This document shows positions 42,293 to 50,270 of a stretch of 56,120 nt of DNA, piece by piece. Both the position numbers and the translations under genes were made by a program. This DNA is from an uncultured Porphyromonadaceae bacterium (GTDB taxonomy: Bacteria > Bacteroidota > Bacteroidia > Bacteroidales > Muribaculaceae). The notes below the pieces were generated by a model. The model did not search any database and had not been told where the DNA came from. It saw nothing but the letters and a program-made list of their open reading frames with translations. Positions within the stretch are counted from its first letter, which is position 1. The number at the start of each line of letters is the position of its first letter. The stretch is taken from the NCBI GenBank assembly GCA_902461565.1, contig CABPYL010000017.1, positions 1 through 56,120 on the forward strand. The letters run 5' to 3'.

Positions 42293-43795
42293 ATGGAACA
42301 AGCTGTTTTAGAAATTATCAACACGGTGAACGACGCTTTGTGGTCGTACTTGCTAATTGGGCTGCTGCTTGGCGCGGCGATATACTTTACAGTAAGGACG
42401 CGCGGCGTGCAGTTCCGTATGTTCGGCGAGATGTGCCGCATTCTTGTGGAGAGCGGCGGCAAATACGATGACGCGCGCAGTGCCCGGGTTGACGGTCATC
42501 ACAAGATAAGTTCGTTTCAGGCGTTTGCCGTGAGCATAGCCAGCCGTGTAGGAACAGGAAACTTGGCCGGAGTGGCCACCGCCATAGCTATCGGGGGACC
42601 AGGCTCTGTTTTCTGGATGTGGGTAGTAGCCCTGTTGGGCAGTGCCAACGCTTTTATAGAGTCGACGCTGGCACAGCTGTATAAGATTTACGGGGCGCGG
42701 TCGTTTGTCGGGGGCCCGGCTTATTATATTCTCAAGGGTCTGCGTTGCCGCTGGTGGGCGGTAGTTTTCGCTGTGCTGATTACGCTGACATTCGGGCTTG
42801 CGTTCAACTCGGTGCAGTCCAATACTATAGCTCAGTCGTTGAGCCAGTACAATATCGAGACATGGGTTGTGGGTATTGTGCTGACGGTAATGACTGTGGC
42901 CGTTATCTGGGGCGGTATACAGCGAATATCCCGTTTCAGCGAGATCGTGGTACCGGTAATGGCTGTTGCATATATTATTCTTGCCATTACAGTGTTGGTG
43001 CTGAACTGGCGGCGCATACCCGAAATTTTCAGTCTTATATTCAACGGGGCTTTAAGCTGGGACAGCGCTGTCGGCGGCGGTGTGGGTACTGCCATTATGA
43101 TGGGTGTGAAGCGCGGTCTGTTCAGCAACGAGGCCGGCGAAGGCTCTACGCCAAACGCAGCCGCCACCGCTGCTGTATCGCATCCTGTGAAACAGGGACT
43201 TGTGCAGACGCTTGGTGTTTTCACCGACACCCTGCTGATATGTACGTGCACGGCTTTCATAATACTGGCAAGCGGTGTATTCGACAGCGGCGCAAGCGGC
43301 ATAGTCCTTACGCAGCAGGCCCTTGACAGTGAGGTAGGCTCCGGATTGGGGACCGCATTTGTCAGCATAGCTGTATTCTTCTTCGCATTCACATCGATTG
43401 TGGCGAACTATTATTACGGCGAAACAAACCTGATGTTCATAATGGCTACGCGTCCGGTTGTTTTAGGCAGTGTCAAGCCTGAAAAGATAGAGCACATCAG
43501 ATTCGCCGATATCCCGGGGGCGCGTTCGGCCGTTGTAGTTTACCGTATGGCTGTCGCCGGGATGGTAATGCTTGGCGCTGTGATGTCGCTCGATACAGTA
43601 TGGGCGCTTGCCGACCTGATGATGGCACTTATGACGGTGTGTAATCTGGCGGCCATACTGCCTCTTGGTAAATACGCCATAATTCTTCTCAGGGACTATA
43701 TAGCACAGCGCCGCCGAGGCCTTGACCCTGTGTACGACAGTGCTACGATGCCTGCTATCTCCGGCAGCACTCCTGCTTGGTCTGCGGAGCATTGA
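42293..43795 (+). CDS. Alanine/glycine:cation symporter (AGCS family)
   Basis: A 500-residue inner-membrane symporter, sodium-coupled uptake of alanine or glycine in characterised members. The start at 42293 (MEQAVLEIINTVNDALWSYL) matches the family N-terminus; an in-frame ATG ten codons upstream (42263) is possible. Family motifs: GTGNLAGVATAIAIGGPGSVFWMW near residues 80-105 and GLFSNEAGEGSTPNAAATAA near residue 280. About ten to eleven hydrophobic helices are seen. A terminator hairpin follows directly. Confidence 0.92.
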   Translation: MEQAVLEIINTVNDALWSYLLIGLLLGAAIYFTVRTRGVQFRMFGEMCRILVESGGKYDDARSARVDGHHKISSFQAFAVSIASRVGTGNLAGVATAIAIGGPGSVFWMWVVALLGSANAFIESTLAQLYKIYGARSFVGGPAYYILKGLRCRWWAVVFAVLITLTFGLAFNSVQSNTIAQSLSQYNIETWVVGIVLTVMTVAVIWGGIQRISRFSEIVVPVMAVAYIILAITVLVLNWRRIPEIFSLIFNGALSWDSAVGGGVGTAIMMGVKRGLFSNEAGEGSTPNAAATAAVSHPVKQGLVQTLGVFTDTLLICTCTAFIILASGVFDSGASGIVLTQQALDSEVGSGLGTAFVSIAVFFFAFTSIVANYYYGETNLMFIMATRPVVLGSVKPEKIEHIRFADIPGARSAVVVYRMAVAGMVMLGAVMSLDTVWALADLMMALMTVCNLAAILPLGKYAIILLRDYIAQRRRGLDPVYDSATMPAISGSTPAWSAEH

Positions 43796-43811
43796 TCTCC
43801 GGTTAAAGCAT

Positions 43812-43852
43812 AAAAAGGGCTGCGCCCTAAAATTAGCGGCGCAGCCTTTTTT
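43812..43852. terminator. Bidirectional terminator between convergent genes
   Basis: AAAAAGGGCTGCGCC (43812-43826) pairs with GGCGCAGCCTTTTTT (43838-43852), giving A- and T-tracts on both sides. Confidence 0.9.
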
Positions 43853-43870
43853 ATGGATTATTATGTGTTG

Positions 43871-46330
43871 TTATTTAACGGCTACCTTGTATGTCTTTTC
43901 GCCGACTTTTACGATATACATGCCTGCACTTACGTTGAACGTTGCATTGCCTGTGGCTTTGCCTACGCAGATACCCTGCAGGGTGTAAACTTCTACAGCG
44001 TCGCTGTCGCCGGCCGTAACGGCGATAAATCCGTTACCGGCGCTGACGCCGTTGCTTCCATTGACAATGTCGTCGATTCCGGTAATGCCGGAAAGCTGTA
44101 CTACAACTGCATCGGAGGGATCGGAAGCATATTCATAATATTCGTGGGTTGTGGATCCTGCAACGGTGTAACCGTAGTCGCTGCCGGCGGGCAGATCGGT
44201 GAAAGTATAATATGTGTCGGCAGTAGATGCGGAAGTGAACGGTGCTTTTAGTATTTCACCGGCTTTGAGGTCCTGGGTGATTTTTACTTCGTCAACAAAG
44301 AACATTGTGCCGCTCTTGTTCATGAACGTTACTATAATGTTGCTGAAATCGGTGCCCTCTGGGTTGGGAACCGTTACTTTCGCAGTGGTGGAGCCTGCTA
44401 CGGGTGTTTCGATTAATGCGGCAGCAACTGCCTGATAGTCGTAGGGACTGTTGAGAACCATCACATATACGCCTTCGGGTTCGGTGGTGCCGTAGAAGTC
44501 AAAGCTGTCTACAGTAGTAACTACGGTTGCCTCTACATTGAATCCCTGGCCGCCATTGTTGCTGAGGTCGAGCACGGGTGAGTAAACCAGACCTGCGGTA
44601 CCCCAGAGGCTTGTGCCCTGTGTGCCTGCCATTCCTGCGGCCCATGCCGGCTGTGTTGCGCACCAGGCGCTGTTTGCCATGCCGTGAGCGCCGAAGTCGT
44701 AAGGCGACATCCAGTCTGAACCGGGGTTATCGATTGTTCCTTCGGTGATAGCGTCGAAATTCTCTTCAAGGACTACAACGTCGGCCATATCTTCTTTGGC
44801 AACGGTTACGCGGCTGAGAGTAACATTGTAGTTTGTGGCGTGGCCGAGTGGTTCCCAGTTGGCGGTGAAACCGTTGGATGTTATACCTGTAGCTTCTTTT
44901 GCAGTTACTTTAAGCCCGGTAATGCCGTCAACCCATATATGGTAGCTCTTTTCGGACACTATGTCCCCGTCGATTGCTTCCACATAGTAGTACCAGTCGT
45001 TTGCGTGGTCGACTCCTGTTACGGTATACTCCGTTTCGGGGGTAAGTGCGTCTTTTATCACGGGTACGTTGTTGCCGCGCTGGCGGTAATGTACGGTTAC
45101 GTCGTCTACATAGAAGGAAACAAGTCCTTCCTGAATCATAGTGAAGCGCACTTGAGTAGTAGCTTTCCCGAGCGCGTCGGAATCGAAGGTGTAGATTCCG
45201 CCTTCTGCATTGAGATAGTAGTGAGGTAGCTGGGCGATGGCTGTCCATTTGCCACTTTCGGAATCGAAAGTCTCGACACGCAGAAGCGACATCATGTAAT
45301 CGTCGTCGTCAGTGCCGGAGGGCTTTACCCAGAATGATACCTCATCTGCCGGATAGGGGAGGACGGGCGTAACAAGGGTGTCTCCTACAGCGTCGAAAAC
45401 AACCGACAGAGGACCGGAGGAGAAGTTGCCTGCATCGGTCTGTACATCGCGTTTGCCGGCCATGCTTACATTCATATACCAGCCTTCGGGATAGTTGGGC
45501 GCGGAGGTATCGATGGTCTTGCCGTCGGAATTGACTTTTATACCGTCGAAGTCGGTGCTGATTTCTCCGGTGATAGGATTGGTAATGTTTTCGGTATAAT
45601 ATACGTTAAGACGGTACTGCGGAGCACCGGTATCCTCCCAGCTGGCAATAAATTCCGTTTCGGAGATGTTGCGGGCCGGGGCGGGTTGAGGTGTGGCGAT
45701 GCGGTCGCGGACAAAGTCGAGGCGTATATCGTCTAATAGAACGATTCCTTCTTCGGACTTGAACTGGAAGTAGGAATTATCTTCGAGCGATCCGTGAGAG
45801 GCCACCAGTGTGCAGTTCTGCCATTCGTCGGTAAGCTCATAATCGGCCTGGTCGTCCCCAGGTCCGTAGTAATCGTCGCATAGCGAAAGCCAGAGGCTTG
45901 CGGTTGTGCCGGGAGCGGCTTTGGCTCTGAATGTAATTGTCGCGGTACCGCCGAGGGACAGCGGAGGAGTGGAAATATATCCTCCGTCAGTCTCTCCGTA
46001 TGAGTTGGTCCAGGGGTGGAGTGAGACGCATCCGCCCGCAGGACGCAGGCCCTGGGCGGTCCAGCCTGGCTGAGCGGTGTATTCGTTAGGAACGTAGTAG
46101 TTGTTTACGTAAGAGATCTCTGCGGCGGGAGCACTCTCGGAGCCTTCACTGAATTTGGAAAAGTCTTCGTTGATAAGTGTAGCCGATGCCGGTGCCGAAG
46201 CACGCGATGCCTTGTTGAGGTGTGTACGGGGTGCGGAAGGACGACCTTTTGCGAATGGTACAGCACCATAGGCTGTTGCCGATGTGGCTGCAACGGCAAC
46301 AGCAAGTGCGATTGAGTAAAGTTTTTTCAT
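43871..46330 (-). CDS. Secreted FN3/adhesin-like protein with T9SS-type C-terminal domain
   Basis: An 819-residue exported protein. A signal peptide (MKKLYSIALAVAVAATSATA) is followed by two jelly-roll segments like cleaved-adhesin domains (INEDFSKFSEG with GYISTPPLSLGG near 120, and VLEENFDAITEG with YSPVLDLSNNGGQG near 550-620), separated and followed by fibronectin type III-like stretches (ITGLKVTAKEATGITSNGF, TANWEPLGHATNYNVTLSR). The last 80 residues (VEVYTLQGICVGKA, VSAGMYIVKVGEKTYKVAVK) resemble a T9SS sorting domain, so it is probably on the cell surface or secreted. No catalytic motif was found; binding to host or dietary glycans or peptides is a guess from the domain types. Promoter box TAAGTTTG at 46362-46369. 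Confidence 0.82.
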   Translation of the reverse strand: MKKLYSIALAVAVAATSATAYGAVPFAKGRPSAPRTHLNKASRASAPASATLINEDFSKFSEGSESAPAAEISYVNNYYVPNEYTAQPGWTAQGLRPAGGCVSLHPWTNSYGETDGGYISTPPLSLGGTATITFRAKAAPGTTASLWLSLCDDYYGPGDDQADYELTDEWQNCTLVASHGSLEDNSYFQFKSEEGIVLLDDIRLDFVRDRIATPQPAPARNISETEFIASWEDTGAPQYRLNVYYTENITNPITGEISTDFDGIKVNSDGKTIDTSAPNYPEGWYMNVSMAGKRDVQTDAGNFSSGPLSVVFDAVGDTLVTPVLPYPADEVSFWVKPSGTDDDDYMMSLLRVETFDSESGKWTAIAQLPHYYLNAEGGIYTFDSDALGKATTQVRFTMIQEGLVSFYVDDVTVHYRQRGNNVPVIKDALTPETEYTVTGVDHANDWYYYVEAIDGDIVSEKSYHIWVDGITGLKVTAKEATGITSNGFTANWEPLGHATNYNVTLSRVTVAKEDMADVVVLEENFDAITEGTIDNPGSDWMSPYDFGAHGMANSAWCATQPAWAAGMAGTQGTSLWGTAGLVYSPVLDLSNNGGQGFNVEATVVTTVDSFDFYGTTEPEGVYVMVLNSPYDYQAVAAALIETPVAGSTTAKVTVPNPEGTDFSNIIVTFMNKSGTMFFVDEVKITQDLKAGEILKAPFTSASTADTYYTFTDLPAGSDYGYTVAGSTTHEYYEYASDPSDAVVVQLSGITGIDDIVNGSNGVSAGNGFIAVTAGDSDAVEVYTLQGICVGKATGNATFNVSAGMYIVKVGEKTYKVAVK

Positions 46331-46361
46331 TTGTAAGTCTGATGGTTTGTTATTCCGGTTA

Positions 46362-46369
46362 CAAACTTA
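46362..46369 (-). promoter_or_regulatory. -7 promoter box of the FN3/T9SS-type gene
   Basis: TAAGTTTG on the minus strand, 31 bases before the ATG. Confidence 0.45.
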
Positions 46370-46482
46370 CATAAAATATTTCAGAATGACGTTAAATTTG
46401 ACGAGTAAAATGAATTTGTGCACCAAAAATGCGCTTTTGTTCGCGTTTGGTATAGATTTTGGAGGAAATTGCGTCAATTCTG

Positions 46483-46941
46483 TTATTTGCGTTGCATAAT
46501 CCGAGCAAGATTCCGTTTGTCCTCTCGTTCTTTGATGGACTGCCGCTTGTCGTACTCTTTTTTACCCCTGGCGATACCGATTACAAGTTTTGCCAGGCCT
46601 TTGCCGTTGATGAACAGCCGCAAAGGAACAATAGTGTAGCCGGCGTCCTTGCCGCTTTTGGCGAGTTTGGTAATTTCTTTCTTGGTAAGAAGCAATTTTC
46701 GGTCGCGTCGGGCCTCGTGGTTGTTGTATGTTCCGTAGAAGTACTGGGCAATGTTCATATTTTTTACCCATACTTCGCCCAACTGGCTGATATAACAGAA
46801 GGTATCCACAAGGGAGGCATGGCCCGAACGGATGCTTTTGATTTCCGTTCCGGTAAGCACAATGCCGGCGGTGAACGTATCGATTATCTCGTAGTCGAAT
46901 GTCGCACGGCGGTTTTTTATGTTTATATCTTTCTGATTCAT
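46483..46941 (-). CDS. smpB: SsrA-binding protein SmpB
   Basis: A 152-residue SmpB, which brings tmRNA to stalled ribosomes. NRRATFDYEIIDTFTAGIVL opens the OB fold, GTEIKSIRSGHASLVDTFC is the tmRNA-binding motif, and the C-terminal basic tail (GIARGKKEYDKRQSIKERED) enters the mRNA channel. The ATG at 46939-46941 overlaps the end of the Yip1-like gene by 4 bases; a longer frame upstream only reads through that gene. No tmRNA gene is in the window. Confidence 0.95.
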   Translation of the reverse strand: MNQKDINIKNRRATFDYEIIDTFTAGIVLTGTEIKSIRSGHASLVDTFCYISQLGEVWVKNMNIAQYFYGTYNNHEARRDRKLLLTKKEITKLAKSGKDAGYTIVPLRLFINGKGLAKLVIGIARGKKEYDKRQSIKEREDKRNLARIMQRK

Positions 46942-47486
46942 TGTATAAGCAAGTAGATAAAGTAGTAGATAACCAGCGGTACCGCGACAATCAGGCCGGC
47001 GGCAATGCCTAAGAAGCGCATATCGTCGCGCTTGCGTATATTCATATATCCGGTGCCCTTGGATATCACCAGAACAACGTACAGCGGCAGAAATTTGAGC
47101 AGCATCAGGTTCCAGGGTACGCAGTTGTCGATAATCTGGAACAACACCATCAGTCCTAAGGATACATTGATGAAGTTGTTCACACGGCGCTGTTCGGGCA
47201 CTTCGTTGCATACTTTGGACAGGCTGAGGTCGAAACCGAGGCGCGCTATAAAGATTGCGAGAAAGTACGCGCCGAAATCGGTTATCGCTGCCGAAACGAC
47301 GTGGAGCATACTTGCATTGCGGCCGTATAGCAGGGTTAGGAATTCAGTGGCGGCGGAAAGCCCCATAAGCGGGTATAGCCCTGTGCGCAGCGAGTGCTCG
47401 GGATCGGGATTTTGCTTTGCCAGGTCTTCCCATCCGTTGGACGGCGACAGTATCAGCTGTATCAGATATTTAAAAAACGTCAGCAT
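46938..47486 (-). CDS. Yip1-like membrane protein
   Basis: A 182-residue integral membrane protein. It starts MLTFFKYLIQLILSPSNGWE, typical of bacterial Yip1-domain proteins, and has about five hydrophobic helices (LYPLMGLSAATEFLTLL, VVSAAITDFGAYFLAIFIA, VSLGLMVLFQII, LMLLKFLPLYVVLVIS, FLGIAAGLIVAVPLVIYYF). Function in bacteria is unknown. It is the first gene of a two-gene unit with smpB, with a promoter at 47539-47570. Confidence 0.75.
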   Translation of the reverse strand: MLTFFKYLIQLILSPSNGWEDLAKQNPDPEHSLRTGLYPLMGLSAATEFLTLLYGRNASMLHVVSAAITDFGAYFLAIFIARLGFDLSLSKVCNEVPEQRRVNNFINVSLGLMVLFQIIDNCVPWNLMLLKFLPLYVVLVISKGTGYMNIRKRDDMRFLGIAAGLIVAVPLVIYYFIYLLIQ

Positions 47487-47538
47487 CGTAATAATTGTTT
47501 AGCGAAAGAACGGCCGTTTATCCGTTTGTTTCAACTTG

Positions 47539-47570
47539 CAAAGATAAGCAAAAAATGCCGAAAGCGCAAC
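47539..47570 (-). promoter_or_regulatory. Promoter of the Yip1-like/smpB unit
   Basis: GTTG (47570-47567) and TATCTTTG (47546-47539) on the minus strand, 20 bases apart. Confidence 0.55.
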
Positions 47571-47658
47571 GGGATTTATCATCGCGGTTAATGGTCCTGT
47601 CTGCGGATTTTATATCATGTTAATATTGGTGGGCATAAATATTGCACATTCGCGCCCT

Positions 47659-47666
47659 TAAATTTG
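47659..47666 (+). promoter_or_regulatory. -7 promoter box of the 74-residue ORF
   Basis: TAAATTTG, 25 bases before the ATG at 47692. Confidence 0.5.
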
Positions 47667-47691
47667 CATTATCATTTAAAACTCCTCAGAT

Positions 47692-47916
47692 ATGGCAAGT
47701 ATTTCAGCTACAGACATTATTCAGGCATCAGCAACTTTTGAAGGCCGCACAGTTGCATCGATAGCTTCTTCCGGCTTCGCTTCGGTCAACGACGTTCTTC
47801 TGGCAATCCGCCACGCGGCAGGCGATATAACCGGTCTGCTCTCCCTGAGCCTGCGCAATGCCTCGCAAGGCTGGCGCGAACAACGCTCCCTGTTCATAAT
47901 GCCCCGTCTGGCATAG
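47692..47916 (+). CDS. Small hypothetical protein, 74 residues
   Basis: A 74-residue protein that starts MASISATDIIQASATFEGRT. The sequence is Ala/Ser-rich with two amphipathic helices (FASVNDVLLAIRHAAGDITG and LSLSLRNASQGWREQ) and no signal peptide or membrane segment. I do not recognise a family. A good promoter box, an upstream region of 205 bases without other genes and a short GCCTG/CAGGC hairpin just after the stop support it as a real single-gene unit. It lies upstream of the DUF5606 gene, which has its own promoter box. Confidence 0.6.
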   Translation: MASISATDIIQASATFEGRTVASIASSGFASVNDVLLAIRHAAGDITGLLSLSLRNASQGWREQRSLFIMPRLA

Positions 47917-47990
47917 CCTGCTCAGGCATCGGCGTGAACACGGTATGCAATAATTTTATGTTTTTAGAACTGTATTTCGCCGCAATTTGT

Positions 47991-47998
47991 TAATTTTG
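47991..47998 (+). promoter_or_regulatory. -7 promoter box of the DUF5606 gene
   Basis: TAATTTTG, 36 bases before the ATG. Confidence 0.5.
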
Positions 47999-48034
47999 CA
48001 GATCTAAAGACTAAGTACATTTATACATACCGAC

Positions 48035-48481
48035 ATGATAAAAGGAATTATCTCCATTACCGGAAAGCCGGGCCTCTACAAGTTGCTGACCCGCGGCAAA
48101 AACGCTCTTATCGTTGAATCGCTGCAGACAGGCAAGCGTGTACCTACGTATCCCCACGAGAAAGTCATCTCTTTGGCCGACATTACCATGTACAGCGACA
48201 ACGGCGATGTGCCTCTGCCCGACGTGTTCGATAAGTTATATGCCAGAATGGAAGGCAAGCCTGTAGATGTAAAGGGCTTTGCAAACGAACAGGCGATGCG
48301 CGATTTCTTCGGCGAAGTTCTTCCCGACTACGACCGCGAGCGCGTGCACAACAGCGATCTGCAGAAACTGTTCAGCTGGTACAATCAGCTGATTGCCGCA
48401 GGTATCACCGAATTCAAGGACAAGGAAATCGCCGAAGACCAGGCTGCTGAAGCTGCCGACGACGCTCAGGTTAAGAAGTGA
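48035..48481 (+). CDS. DUF5606 protein
   Basis: A 148-residue cytoplasmic protein of the Bacteroidetes-specific DUF5606 family, function unknown. The N-terminal ISITGKPGLYKLLTRGKNAL and SLQTGKRVPTYPHEKVISLA are typical; the second half has DFFGEVLPDYDRERVHNSDL, SWYNQLIAAGI and an acidic end (EIAEDQAAEAADDAQ). The first domain looks like a small beta-barrel. It converges on the VanZ-like gene and the two coding ends overlap by 11 bases (48471-48481). Confidence 0.88.
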   Translation: MIKGIISITGKPGLYKLLTRGKNALIVESLQTGKRVPTYPHEKVISLADITMYSDNGDVPLPDVFDKLYARMEGKPVDVKGFANEQAMRDFFGEVLPDYDRERVHNSDLQKLFSWYNQLIAAGITEFKDKEIAEDQAAEAADDAQVKK

Positions 48482-48878
48482 TTTTGCAGTGCGTCAGCAC
48501 AGCCTTTATTGCCGGCGGAGCTGTAAAATATGCAACGGCCACGCCGGCGGCATCGGCGGCGAAGTCCCACCAGTCGGCGCCACGCCCAAGGCCCATAGCG
48601 CCCTGAAGGAGTTCGATAGCACCGCCAAAGGCAAGTGAGATAGCGCAACAGATAAGCATTACACGGGGTTCCGGCCGTTGCCGGGACCCCGTTCTTTCGT
48701 AGTCGAATGCGAGTGCGCCGGCCAGGCCCCCGAACATTATCGCATGTATCAGCTTGTCGATGTGCGGTATAAGCGGAAGCATATCAGAGCCGGCCGGGTC
48801 GGGAAACAGGGTGGCGTAGAGTATCACTGCAATTACTATTGCCGACGGGAGCCAGCGGAAAAATGGTCTGAAAGTCAT
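48471..48878 (-). CDS. VanZ-like membrane protein
   Basis: A 135-residue membrane protein of the VanZ-like family with about four helices. It starts with a basic segment and LPSAIVIAVILYATLFP, followed by the family motif HIDKLIHAIMFGGLAGALAF, and ends with AIELLQGAMGLGRGADWWDF and AADAAGVAVAY (the GR..DW.D.AA.A.G pattern). VanZ gives low-level teicoplanin resistance in enterococci, but most homologues have unknown roles, and no resistance genes are nearby. It follows the degenerate M23 gene by one base, probably in one transcript. Confidence 0.82.
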   Translation of the reverse strand: MTFRPFFRWLPSAIVIAVILYATLFPDPAGSDMLPLIPHIDKLIHAIMFGGLAGALAFDYERTGSRQRPEPRVMLICCAISLAFGGAIELLQGAMGLGRGADWWDFAADAAGVAVAYFTAPPAIKAVLTHCKITS

Positions 48879-48879
48879 G

Positions 48880-49719
48880 TTATATAGCTATATAGTCGCG
48901 TGGGTTAAGGGGCGAGCCGCTATGCCATAATTCAAAGGTGAGGCGCCCTTTGGCGGCGATGTGGCCTATGCGCTGGGCTGCCTCTACTTTGTCGCCTTTT
49001 TCTACAAAAACATCTGAAAGTCCCTGGTAGACGCTAATAAAATCGTTGGGATGCTGTATTGTGATGGTGGTCCGTCCGTCGGCGCCGGTTGTGGAGGCTA
49101 CCACTGTGCCGCGGTATACAGCCGATGCGGGAGTGAGGGCTCCGGTCTGTATTTCCAGTGCTTTGGCTCCGGATACGGATGCCACGGATGCCGCCGATGC
49201 CACCGGCGCCTGAAAAATCATTCCTTCTGCTGCGATGGGGGCGAGAACCGAAAGATTGAAACGTTCTTCTTCCTCGTAGGAGCGCACAAACTGTTTCTCG
49301 AGTTCGCTTGCGGCAAGCAGGGAATCCGAAAGAGCGACGGAATGGCTAAGATTGGTGTGGTCGGCCTCTTTCGGACCTGCAAAAATGTTGCGTATGTTGT
49401 TTATGTAGGCTTCGTTCTGCCGTGCGGCGCTTTCGAGGGAGTCGAGTTTTAGGGCTGTTTCCATGTAGCGTGCCCTTAGGTCGCCATGCAGGGCACCTGG
49501 CAGCAGTTGCCTCAGCGGGGTGAAAGCCACTACCACCCACAGCAACGCCAGGACGGCGGCGATTGCCGACAGCGAGACGATCCATACGCGCACGCGCGTC
49601 ATCCGCATGCTCCACAAGGTCATAAGAGTGTTCTCGTGGATGAACTCAAGGCGGTATCGCGCCGGGTTGCGGTATCGTGGCGCCTTAATCTTTGCGGCTT
49701 TCTGTTTGTCGGAATTCAT
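48880..49719 (-). CDS. M23/LytM-like protein with degenerate active site
   Basis: A 279-residue envelope protein with an N-terminal cytoplasmic stretch (RYRLEFIHENTLMTLWSMRM), one membrane helix (about residues 47-66, VWIVSLSAIAAVLALLWVVV), a coiled-coil-like segment (about 80-160) and a C-terminal LytM domain. LytM zinc sites need a His-x3-Asp and a His-x-His; here the corresponding segments read TPASAVYRG and IQHPNDFISVYQGLSD, and only GRLTFELWHSG keeps a His. The enzyme is probably inactive and may act as an EnvC/NlpD-like activator of an amidase; that role is inferred. The promoter box lies only 4 bases before the ATG, predicting a leaderless mRNA. Confidence 0.78.
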   Translation of the reverse strand: MNSDKQKAAKIKAPRYRNPARYRLEFIHENTLMTLWSMRMTRVRVWIVSLSAIAAVLALLWVVVAFTPLRQLLPGALHGDLRARYMETALKLDSLESAARQNEAYINNIRNIFAGPKEADHTNLSHSVALSDSLLAASELEKQFVRSYEEEERFNLSVLAPIAAEGMIFQAPVASAASVASVSGAKALEIQTGALTPASAVYRGTVVASTTGADGRTTITIQHPNDFISVYQGLSDVFVEKGDKVEAAQRIGHIAAKGRLTFELWHSGSPLNPRDYIAI

Positions 49720-49723
49720 TTTG

Positions 49724-49731
49724 CAAAAGTA
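49724..49731 (-). promoter_or_regulatory. -7 promoter box of the M23-like/VanZ-like unit
   Basis: TACTTTTG on the minus strand directly before the ATG at 49719, so transcription should start at or next to the start codon. Confidence 0.5.
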
Positions 49732-49776
49732 GCCAAAAATTATCGGAATTTATTTCTTGCAACGGAATTAATTGTA

Positions 49777-49784
49777 TATATTTG
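49777..49784 (+). promoter_or_regulatory. -7 promoter box of the rSAM/lipoprotein pair
   Basis: TATATTTG, 27 bases before the ATG at 49812; TTG is found about 17 bases upstream. Confidence 0.55.
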
Positions 49785-49811
49785 CGCATAATATCACAAT
49801 ATCTGGTTGCT

Positions 49812-50270
49812 ATGAAAACTTTTTGTTCCAATTTGTGCTCAATCACTTCACGTATCTGCATGGCCGGACTTGCTTTGCTGGGCTTTGGTTGCTCCGATGG
49901 CGGAGATTATCCTCTCATGTACGGCTCTCCGATAGCTGATTTCGAAGTAAAAGGCTCGGTTACCGATGCCGAAGGCAATGCTGTGAAGGATGCCGAGGTG
50001 AGAGTTACAGCTCCCGATGCCCCGTCTGGTGTATACTCAATCGGCAAAGATACAACGAATGTATCCGGCTCGTACAATGTGTCCGAAGATCGAAGAATAG
50101 GTTCCCCCTCCGAAAAGGTGAAGGTGGTATGCGTTCCTGCCGATGACAGCCTTGAAGCGGATTCAACTGTTGTAACACTGAAGAAAGTATCCGACGGAGA
50201 CGGTGATTGGTACTGCGGCAAAGGTGAGGCAACTGTCAATTTCAGTTTGAAAAAGAAAACGGCCGAATGA
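49812..50270 (+). CDS. Radical SAM-associated lipoprotein
   Basis: A 152-residue lipoprotein. The ATG at 49812 gives a signal peptide with lipobox LGFGC (Cys27); a longer frame upstream runs through the promoter and is rejected. The mature part starts SDGGDYPLMYGSPIADFEVK, followed by a carboxypeptidase-regulatory-like beta sandwich (GSVTDAEGNAVKDAEVRVTA, GSYNVSEDRR) and ends DGDWYCGKGEATVNFSLKKK, with one more Cys in WYCGKG. It matches the lipoprotein partner that I recall from NCBI families as the rSAM/lipoprotein system (TIGR04134). Its stop overlaps the rSAM gene by ATGA. It is the likely substrate or partner of that enzyme, but the modified residue is unknown. Confidence 0.8.
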   Translation: MKTFCSNLCSITSRICMAGLALLGFGCSDGGDYPLMYGSPIADFEVKGSVTDAEGNAVKDAEVRVTAPDAPSGVYSIGKDTTNVSGSYNVSEDRRIGSPSEKVKVVCVPADDSLEADSTVVTLKKVSDGDGDWYCGKGEATVNFSLKKKTAE

